Assembly (NCBI GenBank): GCA_037133915.1
Contig: JBAXND010000014.1
Coordinates: forward strand, 26,600 to 90,599
Direction of reading: 5' to 3'
Length of the DNA: 64,000 nucleotides
Source: Bacteroidota bacterium
Lineage (GTDB): Bacteria; Bacteroidota; Bacteroidia; Bacteroidales; CAIWKO01
Part shown: positions 46,301 through 54,362 of the stretch, piece after piece
Layout of the letters: each line of letters opens with the position of its first letter
Position numbering within the stretch: position 1 is the stretch's first letter
Translations under genes and position numbers: made by a program
The notes under the pieces: model-generated
The model's input: the letters and a program-made list of their open reading frames with translations, nothing else
Told to the model about the DNA's origin: nothing
The model's database searches: none

Positions 46301-46411
46301 CAACCACTTGCAACGGCTGTTATCGGAGGGTTTCTTGTCGCTATTCCTCTGCTGACGGTTGTTTTACCTTCGTTAATGATGCTGTTTTACTGGGAGAAGG
46401 ATATAGTCTAA
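43379..46411 (+). CDS. RND efflux pump permease, second set
   Basis: 1010 aa, full length. TM1 (VPVMVIMLLIIAGGIFVYQQI), porter domain 1 (TSLFPEITFPKIKIIADC), TM2-6 with GLIIDDAIVLVEQFHRT (the TM4 motif with the proton-relay Asp pair), porter domain 2 (GFLPEMDEGSIVLDYVSPPG), TM8-12 ending with LRPNLMTAFGAIIALMPLALGIGTGSQLHQP. The family exports drugs or metals by proton antiport; the TM4 Asp pair and absence of the three-Met CusA pattern favour a drug/HAE-like or other-metal pump, but this is a guess. It overlaps the adaptor and ends an operon. Confidence 0.92.
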   Translation: MKDGKGFSDYKVPVMVIMLLIIAGGIFVYQQIQTSLFPEITFPKIKIIADCGLQPADKMMITVTKPLENAIKQVPNLKTVRSITSRGSCEISAFFNWNSDINLCQQLMESRIAEIKNDLPDGTQLTVEQMNPSILLIMGFKLESNSKDSIALNLIANNIIKPYISQVNGVSAVRILGGKNKEYYVTLDQNKMSSFSITPQMVQEAIGRANFISSNGFVSDYHRMYLALTDAVFDNKEDIENCVLRSDGKRVIKVKDIASVGVGVRPEYVKINADGKESLLIGIVKQPNANLLTVSEDLEKKVTELKTILPKGVVIQPYYVQADFVKGAMRSVTDSLWIGLLLALFVVFLYLRSVKAGLTILFTIPVTLGLTLIVLYACGYTINIMTLGAIAASIGLIIDDAIVLVEQFHRTHELHPAEKSSWLVSTSIKQLFPSMLGSSISTIVIFIPFFLMSGVAGAYFKVLTTTMIITLVCSFFVTWIGLRYFYVFLHRDKTRITESIPAVIRPKKWISYFSRNPVWSIIFIVLLLASSALLFTKLEKGFLPEMDEGSIVLDYVSPPGTSLEETDRMLKEVEKIIAKIPEVESYSRRTGTQMGFFITEPNTGDYLIQLKTQRSRTTEEVTSELRQRIEATQPALRVDFGQVIGDMLGDLMASVQPVEIKIFGDDHEKLKEIAGQVSAVVEATPGTADVFDGITVVGPAINVQPDQSKLALYQISPADFQSQVKLQLEGLECGSIPEKEQLTAIRLLYPGTFKLPISKLSGQNIFLPTGKLLPMSSVADIHIDEGDVEIERENLQTMVAVTGRLENRDLGGVMKDIQTNVKHKVNTPKGYHIDYGGAYAEQQQSFKELLMILFLASSLVFLLILILFKDLKASLLILFISVIGAGGSVLALFLTGTPLNVGSYTGLIMIVGIVGENAIFTFRQFTQCRLDMDIRTAINTAVSLRLRPNLMTAFGAIIALMPLALGIGTGSQLHQPLATAVIGGFLVAIPLLTVVLPSLMMLFYWEKDIV

Positions 46412-46662
46412 AGAAAATTATTTATAGTATTCATAACGGAATTTTCTTTCTGTTTCAACCGTATTGGAAGTATAATTGAAACGAATTATTGGACTTATTT
46501 TTATAATCAATATGGTAATTTTGATTTGATTACCATGAGTTGGACGTTTCTTTTGAAGCATTTTATCATTTCTTGGTTTACCCCTCCGCATAAAGGATAA
46601 ATAAACATCTGCCGAGGATAAGGGTAAGGCGGTTGCATTTTATTCGTAAGGTTTGCTACGTG

Positions 46663-48165
46663 TCATTTTTTATTGTCTAATCCCTTTTTCAGTTCTATAC
46701 CCTTTTGTGTAAGCCGGTATTTCTGTTTTATGCTTTTAGGCGTTTCGGGTAAGGTCATTTCAACATAACCGGCTTCTATTGCAGGGTAGAGATAATTATC
46801 GCGAAAATTTCCTGAGTGTCGTAAGTCAAGTAACTCCATTAATTCCGTGCGGCTTTTATTCTTTGATAGTACCATAATAAGCCTTATAACCAACTCATCA
46901 ACATGGTCGGTAACATGGTCGGTAACATAGTCGGTAACATGGTCGGTGGCTTGTTCGGCAGGTCTCCAGATAATAACTTTAAAACCTTCTGATAAATCAA
47001 ATACAGGCTCCTTTAATCCAGCTTCTTTTGTTAATCTGTAAATCTCTCCGGTTCCAGTTCCGAAACGTTCAATATAGCCTGCCTGATACATCGGCTCGGC
47101 TAAGCGCGGATTCGTTGGATAGGAGGAATGATCTGCCTTTAATTGGGAGATGCTTAATTCAGGTGCCAGACGACCGGGGTTAGATATTTCAAGGCGATTG
47201 GCAAACAGCATCACCTGAACACTGCCATTGCTCGTATAATCACGATGAGCCACAGCATTGACTATTGCCTCGGCAATAACAGCCTTCGGTATTTCATATT
47301 GTATGGGTGCCTGAGTGCTTATATCCCTTATTCCAACAGAGACGCTTATTTTGGACAAAATAAAGTCAACCGCCTGATCAACCTGCTCAAATACGTCTCC
47401 CTGAAATACCTTGTGGTCGGGAATGGGTTTTTCTACAATCAGACCATGATAGTGTGCACATTTCGTAACCGCCGTGGGGAAAAACTGTTGTGGCTCTTTT
47501 CCAAATGCAAGCAAGGCACTGTTGCAGACTTTCTTCCCTTGGAGCAGATGAAGATGCGACAACACTTTCTCAATAGCAGTTCCCTGCCTTAATGGAAATC
47601 CCCTTTTCGCTCTGGCGATGCCGATGAAATTGTCAACCTTTGCCACATTCAAATTTATGATTTTGGCCGTGGGATGCACTGATTCATCGAAAGACGTCAA
47701 TTGAACAAGACCTTTATCTTTTAACAAAGTGACACAGGCATAATTCACCTCCTGAATCAATTCTTCGATTTTCCAGAATCGCTTATACGAAAGTGTGTCT
47801 TGAATTTTACTTATAAGCTCACTCTCTTTGGGATGGCGGAAGATTCCTGTATCTCCTTTAATAAACGCTAGGCAGTCCAGATGAAGTGCTCTTGCCTGTG
47901 TATATTCCTGCTCAGTAGGGGAAATGCCATTTTTGTCCTCGAAGCCGTAATCTTGTCCTAAGAGAATCAGATATACCTGCGATTGTTTGACTTCATCAAT
48001 ATAAACTTTATTCGGAGCTTGACTGCTTGCCGGAAGCTTTTCAAATATTACAGGTTCAAAAAAACTATTTAAGAGGGCATCCGTTTTAAAATGCTCAAAA
48101 AGTTGCTTGCGTTCTTTGGCAAATTCCTTCTGCACGCTGCTTATAAATACTTTTAACTTCTGCAT
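46663..48165 (-). CDS. DUF4062 plus divergent ATP-binding (AlbA_2/HATPase-like) protein
   Basis: 500 aa from the ATG at 48165. N-terminal DUF4062 (~1-110): KVFISSVQKEFAKERKQLFEHF ... SQVYLILLGQDYGFED. Middle (~180-385): the RecG-like ATP-binding region seen in AlbA_2 proteins, VDNFIGIARAKRGFPLRQG, VIAEAIVNAVAHRDYTSNGSVQVMLFANRLEISNPG, then FGTGTGEIYRLTKEAG. A four-copy TDHV repeat (~398-412) joins it to a C-terminal winged helix (KSRTELMELLDLRHSGNFRDNYLYPAIEAGYVEM). Architecture fits a sensor/regulator of conflict or stress systems. It is the only such gene in the island. Confidence 0.75.
   Translation of the reverse strand: MQKLKVFISSVQKEFAKERKQLFEHFKTDALLNSFFEPVIFEKLPASSQAPNKVYIDEVKQSQVYLILLGQDYGFEDKNGISPTEQEYTQARALHLDCLAFIKGDTGIFRHPKESELISKIQDTLSYKRFWKIEELIQEVNYACVTLLKDKGLVQLTSFDESVHPTAKIINLNVAKVDNFIGIARAKRGFPLRQGTAIEKVLSHLHLLQGKKVCNSALLAFGKEPQQFFPTAVTKCAHYHGLIVEKPIPDHKVFQGDVFEQVDQAVDFILSKISVSVGIRDISTQAPIQYEIPKAVIAEAIVNAVAHRDYTSNGSVQVMLFANRLEISNPGRLAPELSISQLKADHSSYPTNPRLAEPMYQAGYIERFGTGTGEIYRLTKEAGLKEPVFDLSEGFKVIIWRPAEQATDHVTDYVTDHVTDHVDELVIRLIMVLSKNKSRTELMELLDLRHSGNFRDNYLYPAIEAGYVEMTLPETPKSIKQKYRLTQKGIELKKGLDNKK
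46901..46948 (-). repeat. Four 12-bp tandem repeats inside the DUF4062 gene
   Basis: ACATGGTCGGTA occurs four times head to tail (one base changed in copies 3 and 4). It encodes the TDHV linker repeats, so it can grow or shrink without a frameshift. Confidence 0.8.
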
Positions 48166-48211
48166 AGACAACTTTTAATATCCGTGTTCCGGATGATAAA
48201 GATACATTTAA

Positions 48212-49456
48212 TTATTTTCGATTCTCCAACTGCCCCCATGTTCTATCCATTTCCTTTTGCTTGAAATCTTCGGCAATTTTCACATAACGGTTGAAATTTT
48301 TATCCCGCTTATGGCCGGAAATACCTCGTGCTGCCATGTAATTCATCCCAAGTAATATACTATTGGTAAGAAAGGTCTTTCGGGCTGTGTGTGTTGTTAT
48401 AAGCTCATACTTGGGAAAAGTAAGCACTTCCGTTTTTCCACCAAAGAAACGGGTAATTGAGATGGGGTCGTTTATCTCTGCTTTTTTGCAGCACTCTTTG
48501 ATATAATCGTTCAGCTTCTGGCTGGAAATTACCGGGAGTGGCCGGTCACCTCCATCATCGTATTTTTTCAGAATTTCCTCAGAAAACTGGTTCAGTGGAA
48601 TGATCTCGCTCACTTTAGTTTTACGGATTGTTTTATGGATACTGCCTTCTTTGATATGCTCCCGGCGGAGCTCTTGTATATCAGAAACCCTCAAACCAGT
48701 AAAACAGCCAAAGCAATAAAGGTCGCGAGCCTTCTCATGTTTTTTATTGGGAAACTTAAAACGATATAGCGTCATTAATTCTTCAATGGTCAGAAAAATG
48801 ATATCTTTCTCCCGTTCCGGTGCGGAGAACTTGAAATAATGGTCGCTGACTTTCGCATCCCTGTCTTTCGCCCATGTTAGGAAAGACTTCAGCACATTAA
48901 TAATCTTTGCAAGGTAATTGTCCTGTATGCGACGTTTGAGAAAAGCATATTTCTTAAGGCTGTCATAAAAGTTCATGTCAATTGCGTTGAGGTCGATATT
49001 GTAGTGTGTATCTTCCTCAAATGCTTTCAGGAAATTCTTAACGGTTATATAACCTGTAATTGTTCTGGGTGCCTTCTGAGGCCTGCCGGATTCAATATAA
49101 TCATCCATCCATTCAAAAAAGCCCTTCCTTATTTTACGGGTATGTTTGTTCACTAAACAATTCTTGAAGTATGCTTCACTCAATGTCAGGTTATTTTCCA
49201 ATGCTTCCTGAATGGCTTTTTCGACTTTGTTCCGGTATGTCCGAATCATTTCATTGATGAATACGTGATTGTTTTCTGGTTCACGCTGGGTTGGAGGCCT
49301 TACTAATTGCTTATTGGCATTCCAGAATTTAGGATGAATCATACATTTTGTAAAAATTATCGTACGCTGCATATCGAAAGTAATTCGCATTACAATCGAC
49401 TTTTCACCTAATTTATTTTGTTTTCCGGATTTAAGATAGAAGTTAATATTTGCCAT
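48212..49456 (-). CDS. int: Tyrosine recombinase / site-specific integrase of the island
   Basis: 414 aa from the ATG at 49456 (MANINFYLKSGKQ); a Met at 49504 is in frame but lies in the end repeats. N-terminal arm-binding and SAM-like domains, then the catalytic domain with Arg I (CFGCFTGLRVSDIQELRREH), HTARKTF (HxxR), GISGHK and the tyrosine NRYVKIAED. It should recombine the two 51-bp att copies. Its start faces attR and overlaps a compound GTACCC repeat 38 bases upstream. Confidence 0.93.
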   Translation of the reverse strand: MANINFYLKSGKQNKLGEKSIVMRITFDMQRTIIFTKCMIHPKFWNANKQLVRPPTQREPENNHVFINEMIRTYRNKVEKAIQEALENNLTLSEAYFKNCLVNKHTRKIRKGFFEWMDDYIESGRPQKAPRTITGYITVKNFLKAFEEDTHYNIDLNAIDMNFYDSLKKYAFLKRRIQDNYLAKIINVLKSFLTWAKDRDAKVSDHYFKFSAPEREKDIIFLTIEELMTLYRFKFPNKKHEKARDLYCFGCFTGLRVSDIQELRREHIKEGSIHKTIRKTKVSEIIPLNQFSEEILKKYDDGGDRPLPVISSQKLNDYIKECCKKAEINDPISITRFFGGKTEVLTFPKYELITTHTARKTFLTNSILLGMNYMAARGISGHKRDKNFNRYVKIAEDFKQKEMDRTWGQLENRK

Positions 49457-49493
49457 TTGTGTTGAGTTTTGAGAGGTCAAAGATAATAAAAAG

Positions 49494-49524
49494 TGGGTAC
49501 CCAAATTGGGTACCCAAATTTATG
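49494..49524 (+). repeat. Right inner end repeat (GTACCC motif pair)
   Basis: GGGTACCCAAAT-TG-GGTACCCAAATTTATG, matching the left end (23769-23798) except for 2-3 positions. It sits between int and attR and may also act as the int operator. Confidence 0.65.
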
Positions 49525-49632
49525 CAAAAATAAGAACAAACATAACAAAACTAAATAAATCTATATTTTATAATGTGTTGATAAACAGCATTATTAATAA
49601 ACAATAATTAATCCTGATTAAAATATATGAAG

Positions 49633-49683
49633 TCCCGCTCCGGGTACGATTATCCTTCTGAAAGCCCCTGTTTATGGGGCTTT
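49633..49683 (+). repeat. attR: 51-bp direct repeat at the right end of the island
   Basis: Perfect copy of 23710-23760, including the tRNA-Leu 3' end and the terminator hairpin. No rest of a tRNA is present here. Confidence 0.93.
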
Positions 49684-50106
49684 TGTTTTTTTGGGGTAAG
49701 AATAAGGGTAAGAATAAAGAAATGCACCTTTTGCAGCCCATTATTGACAAGGTTTTTATGCGCTGCCCACTTTCCGGAAAATCAACAATTTTGCATACCC
49801 AAGTTCCGGTCAATTCTTTCGCTCGCCTTAGATAATAAAGGATATTTCGTGATTTCGCGTTTGAGGGCATGGCAAGTTACTATTTTTTATCATATTGAAA
49901 TCTATTCGTGCATTTAATCGCATTTTCAATGACATTACTTGATGGGGAGCATGTATTCACCTGAGCATGCATTACACAAATACTAACAACAATAAGTTTC
50001 GATTGGCTTCAGCATTTCATTCTAACTTTAGTAAGAATGCTTCTATTGTTAACAAGTTGAAAAAAATAATTTATTTTATGTATGTTTGCGGCACAAGCAG
50101 TGAGTT
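49684..50106. other. Noncoding 423 bases between the island and the Hsp70-system operon
   Basis: No gene is visible. Right after attR is GGTAAGAATAAG-GGTAAGAATAAAG, a 12-base direct repeat in the same relative place as the GTACCC pair of the island. The promoter TTG-N21-TATGTTTG (50057-50088) starts the next operon. Confidence 0.45.
50057..50088 (+). promoter_or_regulatory. Promoter of the coiled-coil/Hsp70/J-like operon
   Basis: TTG (50057-50059), 21 bases, then TATGTTTG (50081-50088, full TAnnTTTG), 18 bases before the ATG. Confidence 0.55.
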
Positions 50107-51852
50107 ATGGTTTCGACTAAACACGACAAAACAAACCAGTTTCTCCGGGAAATGCAAAAAAATTTGCAATCTGCGGAACTGTTTGTATACCCTGAGCCGC
50201 TAATTAAAGCGCTGAATGCTTTGACAGAGTTTATTGAAAAAGAAATATTAATTCAAGAGATAATTTTACTAAAACGCCTTGAGATTTCTGAAGCAGAATC
50301 TCTGTCAAACGCTATTTTTGGTAAAATAAATCAGCACATCATAGATGGCCTCACGTTCAATACACAAAGAACAAATATCATAATAAATGAATCAGGATTT
50401 CGGGCAAGCATCCCAATATATTTAATAGGAGAACCGCCACCCCAAAAAACTGAAAGGATTACCCCCTCCTGCACGATCGTTTATGTAAATGAACCTATTT
50501 CCAATGCTGAATCATTTATGCTTGAATTAAGCAGGTTCATAGATAATGCTCCTTTTTTATTTCTAATTACCAGCAACGGGATCACAGTAGAGAAAAAAGT
50601 AAGTCTGGGGTTAAAAAACCTGGGGATCTTCGTATTTATCAAAGATATTGGAGACGTCACAGATGAAAACCGATCAGTATTTGCTCATTTTTTGGATAAT
50701 GATGCACTGCAAACTAATCTGACAGATTTGTCTGCAATATGCTCTTTGAATAATATCAGTTCCTACCTGGGAATGTATATCGAACAGGATATTGCCGAGA
50801 TCCAGACAAAAAAAATGTCTCTTCAACAGCAAATAGGGATATCCCAAAAGCAAAATGAGGACCGTAACATTCAGAGCGATATAATTCAGAATGTCAAAAA
50901 CCAAACCCAACTTGTATTTAATGATTTTGAAAAAGGAGTTAAAAGGCATCTTGATGAAAATTTTCGCACTAAAACAGGGCGGTTGTGGTATGCGACAGAA
51001 ACTTCATTAGACGAGCTTGCGGCACTGGATTCGGAAAAAAAAGCTAAACGACATGAGTTCGTCATCCCTCCATTATTTGAAAATAATTTCCTGAATAATT
51101 TATATCAGCATCTGAACGATCACTGTGCCAAGGATATATCTTCAATGAGCGACATGTATGATTCGTTCAGCTTAAAAATGGAGGAAGACTTAGGCAAATC
51201 AAATATTGCAGTTGTACCATATTATTTCAAGCATCTTACTGATGATTCTTACCGGAAAATACTTGATAGCACGGTCCGCATTGATCGCCCGTATAAAAGC
51301 GAATTAAGGCGTATGGGGGGATACGAATATTTCATGGCAATTAGAAGGTATCAAATGATATTTTTTATGATGTTCTCTACTTTTGGACTGTCATTTATCC
51401 GTGGGATGCTCGAAATAATGATACCACTGACCATCATTTTACTGGTTATAGGTGGATACTTTGTTTTCAAAACGGTAAAAAAAGAAAAGGATGAAATGGC
51501 AGTAAAAGAATTAGACAAAGCCAAAGAATCACTTCTGAACGAAACCAAGCGGATGTTTTCGGATGTCCAGCGCGAATGGCCTTCAGTGATAACCGAACAT
51601 CAGCGAGAACAAATGCAGGCGTATATTGCCCATATCGAAAGGCATGTGAAGGGGGTGCTCTCAAAACGCCTTTCCGATCAGGGCGACAAAAAACAGCTAC
51701 TCAATAAACAGATACAGGGTATTGACGTTAAAGAAAAAAAACTCGCGGCTGCACAGATAAGTAATAACCAATTGCAGCACCATATTGTGCAATATGAAAA
51801 AGAGCTTAGGCAGCAAATCAAAACAATTGCCGATGCGATTACACCAGTGTAA
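50107..51852 (+). CDS. Large coiled-coil protein with paired membrane helices, partner of Hsp70
   Basis: 581 aa, not a family I recognise. Residues 1-205: an alpha/beta part (TIVYVNEPISNAESFMLELSRF, APFLFLITSNGITVEKKV) that recalls a GTPase-like Rossmann fold, but no P-loop GxxxxGKS or DxxG is present. Residues ~215-285 and ~480-575: coiled coils. Residues ~416-456: two adjacent membrane helices (MIFFMMFSTFGLSFI and MIPLTIILLVIGGYFVF). The layout (globular head, coiled-coil, paddle-like membrane hairpin, coiled-coil) resembles bacterial dynamin-like proteins without a working GTPase; this is inference. The Hsp70 gene follows 30 bases later. Confidence 0.65.
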   Translation: MVSTKHDKTNQFLREMQKNLQSAELFVYPEPLIKALNALTEFIEKEILIQEIILLKRLEISEAESLSNAIFGKINQHIIDGLTFNTQRTNIIINESGFRASIPIYLIGEPPPQKTERITPSCTIVYVNEPISNAESFMLELSRFIDNAPFLFLITSNGITVEKKVSLGLKNLGIFVFIKDIGDVTDENRSVFAHFLDNDALQTNLTDLSAICSLNNISSYLGMYIEQDIAEIQTKKMSLQQQIGISQKQNEDRNIQSDIIQNVKNQTQLVFNDFEKGVKRHLDENFRTKTGRLWYATETSLDELAALDSEKKAKRHEFVIPPLFENNFLNNLYQHLNDHCAKDISSMSDMYDSFSLKMEEDLGKSNIAVVPYYFKHLTDDSYRKILDSTVRIDRPYKSELRRMGGYEYFMAIRRYQMIFFMMFSTFGLSFIRGMLEIMIPLTIILLVIGGYFVFKTVKKEKDEMAVKELDKAKESLLNETKRMFSDVQREWPSVITEHQREQMQAYIAHIERHVKGVLSKRLSDQGDKKQLLNKQIQGIDVKEKKLAAAQISNNQLQHHIVQYEKELRQQIKTIADAITPV

Positions 51853-51882
51853 ATAATCCCTGTTAATTGTTCAACAAAAATT

Positions 51883-53406
51883 ATGAAAGTAGGAATTGAT
51901 TTAGGAACAACATTTTCGTTGATCACCCGAATGGGTAGTGGCGGCAGTGTAATTTATATACCGGATATCACCTACAGGCAGAATTTGTTTACGCCATCAA
52001 TCGTAAATTTCAACAATGAAACGGCACTGGTAGGGCTTTTTGCCGAATCCTATCTTGAGCAAAATCCCGACCATCCTGCGATCCGATTTTTTAAAAGAAA
52101 TTTCGGTGAACAAAAACCGCTATTTTACGACAGCAAAGGAACACCGTGGTACCCTGACACTATCGGCGCGCTTGTGTTGAAAAAGCTAAAGGCGGATGCT
52201 GAAGGATATGCATCAGAAATGCTTGATGGTGCCGTAATTACTATACCTGCTCATTTTTCGGATCCGCAACGCAAATCAGTGCTCAACGCGGCGTTTATGG
52301 CAGGAATTCCCGTACTAGGTCTCGTTGAAGAACCTGTAGCGGCCGCCCTGCATTACGGTATCACCGAAAACACGATGGATAAACTGATTCTGGTGTATGA
52401 CCTTGGGGGCGGAACTTTTGACGTTACGTTACTAAGCATGAATGAAAAAGGTGTTTTTGTACTGGCCAAGGACGGCCTGACTGAGCTCGGCGGTAAAGAA
52501 TTTGACGAGCGTATCGGCGAGATTATCTTGAAACAATACTGGCATCATTATGGTAAAGAAACAGAACCCGATGCAAAATTTTTACTTAACCTGCGCAAGG
52601 TTTCCGAACAAATAAAAATAGAGCTGGGAATGCCTGGGACACGTTTTGTAAAAAAAATGTGCCTGCTCGGGAACAAGCCTTTTGAGGCTTATGTGACCGC
52701 TGACGAATTTGAAAAAGCGATTGCACCACATGTTGAAAATACAGTGGAAGTATTGCTCCGCTGCATAAAAAGTGCAAGCATTGGGACAGAAGATATTGAT
52801 TCGGTAATTATGGTCGGAGGCTCATCCATGGTGCCGTTGATAAAAAATAGGATACATCAGATCTTCCATAAGGACACCCAAAAAGTACTGTTTCATAATC
52901 CAATGAAAGCGGTTGCCGCAGGCGCGGCCATGCATGTTTGTCAGCTCGACGGCGATGCTGCAAAATATAATATTCCCCCGGAACTTAAGGGTGTTTGCGG
53001 ATATAATACAGGCATCCGAAGCATCGACTCTGCGACTGGAAGAGTAAAAATAGATACACTAATCAGCAAAAATACACCCTTACCGGTAACGGTATGCAAA
53101 ACGTATTATACAACGCATCCCCTGCAGGAAAAAATGCTGCTTGACTTTGTTCAATACATTGACAAAACGACCGCCCCTATAAGCCTTGGCAATATGGTCA
53201 TCTTACTTAACCGCGGTACAGAGCGGAATTATCCTATTGAAGTTACTATAGAAAATACTATTAACGGGACTGTTAATGTGAAAGCATTTGACCCGCAAAC
53301 GGGGCAACAATTGAATCAGACCTTCGGGATGCATGGAGCTGAAAGCAATTACCTTTACACGCAAAAAGCGTTAGTCAACAATATTACAATAAATTGTTTA
53401 GTATGA
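51883..53406 (+). CDS. Short Hsp70-family chaperone
   Basis: 507 aa. Full actin-like ATPase domain: phosphate 1 GIDLGTTFSLI, connect GLVEEPVAAALHYG, phosphate 2 LVYDLGGGTFDVTLL and adenosine VMVGGSSMVPLIKNRI, all intact (~1-370). After a linker, only ~110 residues of beta-rich substrate-binding part (NTPLPVTVCKTYYTTHP ... YPIEVTIENTING), with no helical lid. Housekeeping DnaK is ~630 aa, so this is a specialised member. It is between the coiled-coil membrane protein and the J-like protein, overlapping the latter by ATGA, and probably acts on the former. Confidence 0.9.
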   Translation: MKVGIDLGTTFSLITRMGSGGSVIYIPDITYRQNLFTPSIVNFNNETALVGLFAESYLEQNPDHPAIRFFKRNFGEQKPLFYDSKGTPWYPDTIGALVLKKLKADAEGYASEMLDGAVITIPAHFSDPQRKSVLNAAFMAGIPVLGLVEEPVAAALHYGITENTMDKLILVYDLGGGTFDVTLLSMNEKGVFVLAKDGLTELGGKEFDERIGEIILKQYWHHYGKETEPDAKFLLNLRKVSEQIKIELGMPGTRFVKKMCLLGNKPFEAYVTADEFEKAIAPHVENTVEVLLRCIKSASIGTEDIDSVIMVGGSSMVPLIKNRIHQIFHKDTQKVLFHNPMKAVAAGAAMHVCQLDGDAAKYNIPPELKGVCGYNTGIRSIDSATGRVKIDTLISKNTPLPVTVCKTYYTTHPLQEKMLLDFVQYIDKTTAPISLGNMVILLNRGTERNYPIEVTIENTINGTVNVKAFDPQTGQQLNQTFGMHGAESNYLYTQKALVNNITINCLV

Positions 53407-54224
53407 CCAGAGAAGAAGCGCTCGAATTATTCGACTTATCGAATGAAGCTAGCAACGATGATATTTTGGAAAAATATCGCGAAATGTATTCCGATTTTAT
53501 GTTAAGGCTTACAAATGCGCCAACACCCAATCTTAAAAAGATCTACAATCAGAACATCCAGAAACTTGAAGACGCTTTTAGGGTACTCTGCCCTGATGCG
53601 GAGGTTGACCAAACGCAGTTTTTACCAACCGACAAGCCGTTGATAGGGACTTCACCTTCAAATATAAATATTAATATCTCAAATAAGGTTGAAAGCAAAA
53701 AAGATGATAAAAAACCGCAGAATAAACCCCTAAAGAGCAAGGGGCTGCCTGTGATGTTTTTATTAGGATCTGTCATATTTTTTGCCGTTGGATTGTCATT
53801 TTTTATCATGTTTATGAAGCGCGATAAAGTAATGAAAGGACAGGAAACAATCATCTCAAAACTTCGCGCTGATTCCACGCAGTTGCATTCTTCATTTGCT
53901 CCATTTATGAAGAATGGCAAATTAAAGATCGCTAACAAATCGGAATATCAGTTTACGATTACACGCATGTCAGTGCTATTTTTGGATGAAAATAAACAAT
54001 TAAAGCATCTTGCCTTTTTCTGGAAATATCCATTGGACCCGGGCAAGACAACTCCGGTGCTTGAGTATTATGGAAAAGACGTACGAGGAAATAGCATAAG
54101 CTGGGATGGCAGTGTGCTTTTTTATGCTTTTTATATAACAACACCCGGCGGCGGGTATGGCTACATTGACGGTATCTGGACCACTGAACAAAAAGATGGG
54201 GATATCATTTTGAAACAGGAATAA
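53403..54224 (+). CDS. Membrane-anchored J-domain-like protein without HPD
   Basis: 273 aa from the ATG at 53403, overlapping the Hsp70 stop (ATGA). Residues ~3-62: EEALELFDLSNEASNDDILEKYREMYSDF ... YNQNIQKLEDAFRVL follows helices I-IV of a J-domain, but the HPD tripeptide that stimulates Hsp70 ATPase is missing (MYSDFMLRLT in its place). Basic linker, one membrane helix (~119-139, VMFLLGSVIFFAVGLSFFIMF), then a ~130-residue C-terminal domain (LKIANKSEYQFTITRMSVLFLDENK). It is most likely a co-chaperone that holds Hsp70 at the membrane without classical stimulation. Confidence 0.75.
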   Translation: MTREEALELFDLSNEASNDDILEKYREMYSDFMLRLTNAPTPNLKKIYNQNIQKLEDAFRVLCPDAEVDQTQFLPTDKPLIGTSPSNININISNKVESKKDDKKPQNKPLKSKGLPVMFLLGSVIFFAVGLSFFIMFMKRDKVMKGQETIISKLRADSTQLHSSFAPFMKNGKLKIANKSEYQFTITRMSVLFLDENKQLKHLAFFWKYPLDPGKTTPVLEYYGKDVRGNSISWDGSVLFYAFYITTPGGGYGYIDGIWTTEQKDGDIILKQE

Positions 54225-54362
54225 ATTAATATGCCAAAGTTGGACGCAGCGAGATTGCAAAATTGTAATCTGTGCATTACTAATTATCTCAAATAGCGTA
54301 TTGACCTTAGCTAAACATCGTAATGATTTTGATTCTGATTATTAATGAGAAAAATATATGTG

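Larger units (their letters stand above)
23710..49683. mobile_element. 26-kb integrated genomic island at tRNA-Leu with metal-efflux cargo
   Basis: The borders are a perfect 51-bp direct repeat, one copy over the 3' end of tRNA-Leu plus its terminator, the other at 49633-49683. A tyrosine integrase sits 176 bases inside the right copy, pointing inward. The left end carries small DNA-binding (excisionase-like and RHH-like) genes. No relaxase, coupling protein or conjugation gene is visible, so the island is at best helped to move by another element. Cargo: two RND efflux sets, a two-component system, PepSY-like proteins, a DUF4062-ATPase protein and several gene fragments. Confidence 0.9.

Noticed and set aside
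23710..49683. Integrative conjugative element
   Set aside because: No relaxase, coupling protein or type IV secretion (Tra) gene is present between the att copies.
49627..49917. Open frame starting over attR
   Set aside because: It reads through the tRNA-Leu remnant and its terminator and has no recognisable sequence.
50107..51852. Ordinary dynamin GTPase
   Set aside because: No P-loop, switch or G4 motif is visible; only topology resembles dynamin-like proteins.
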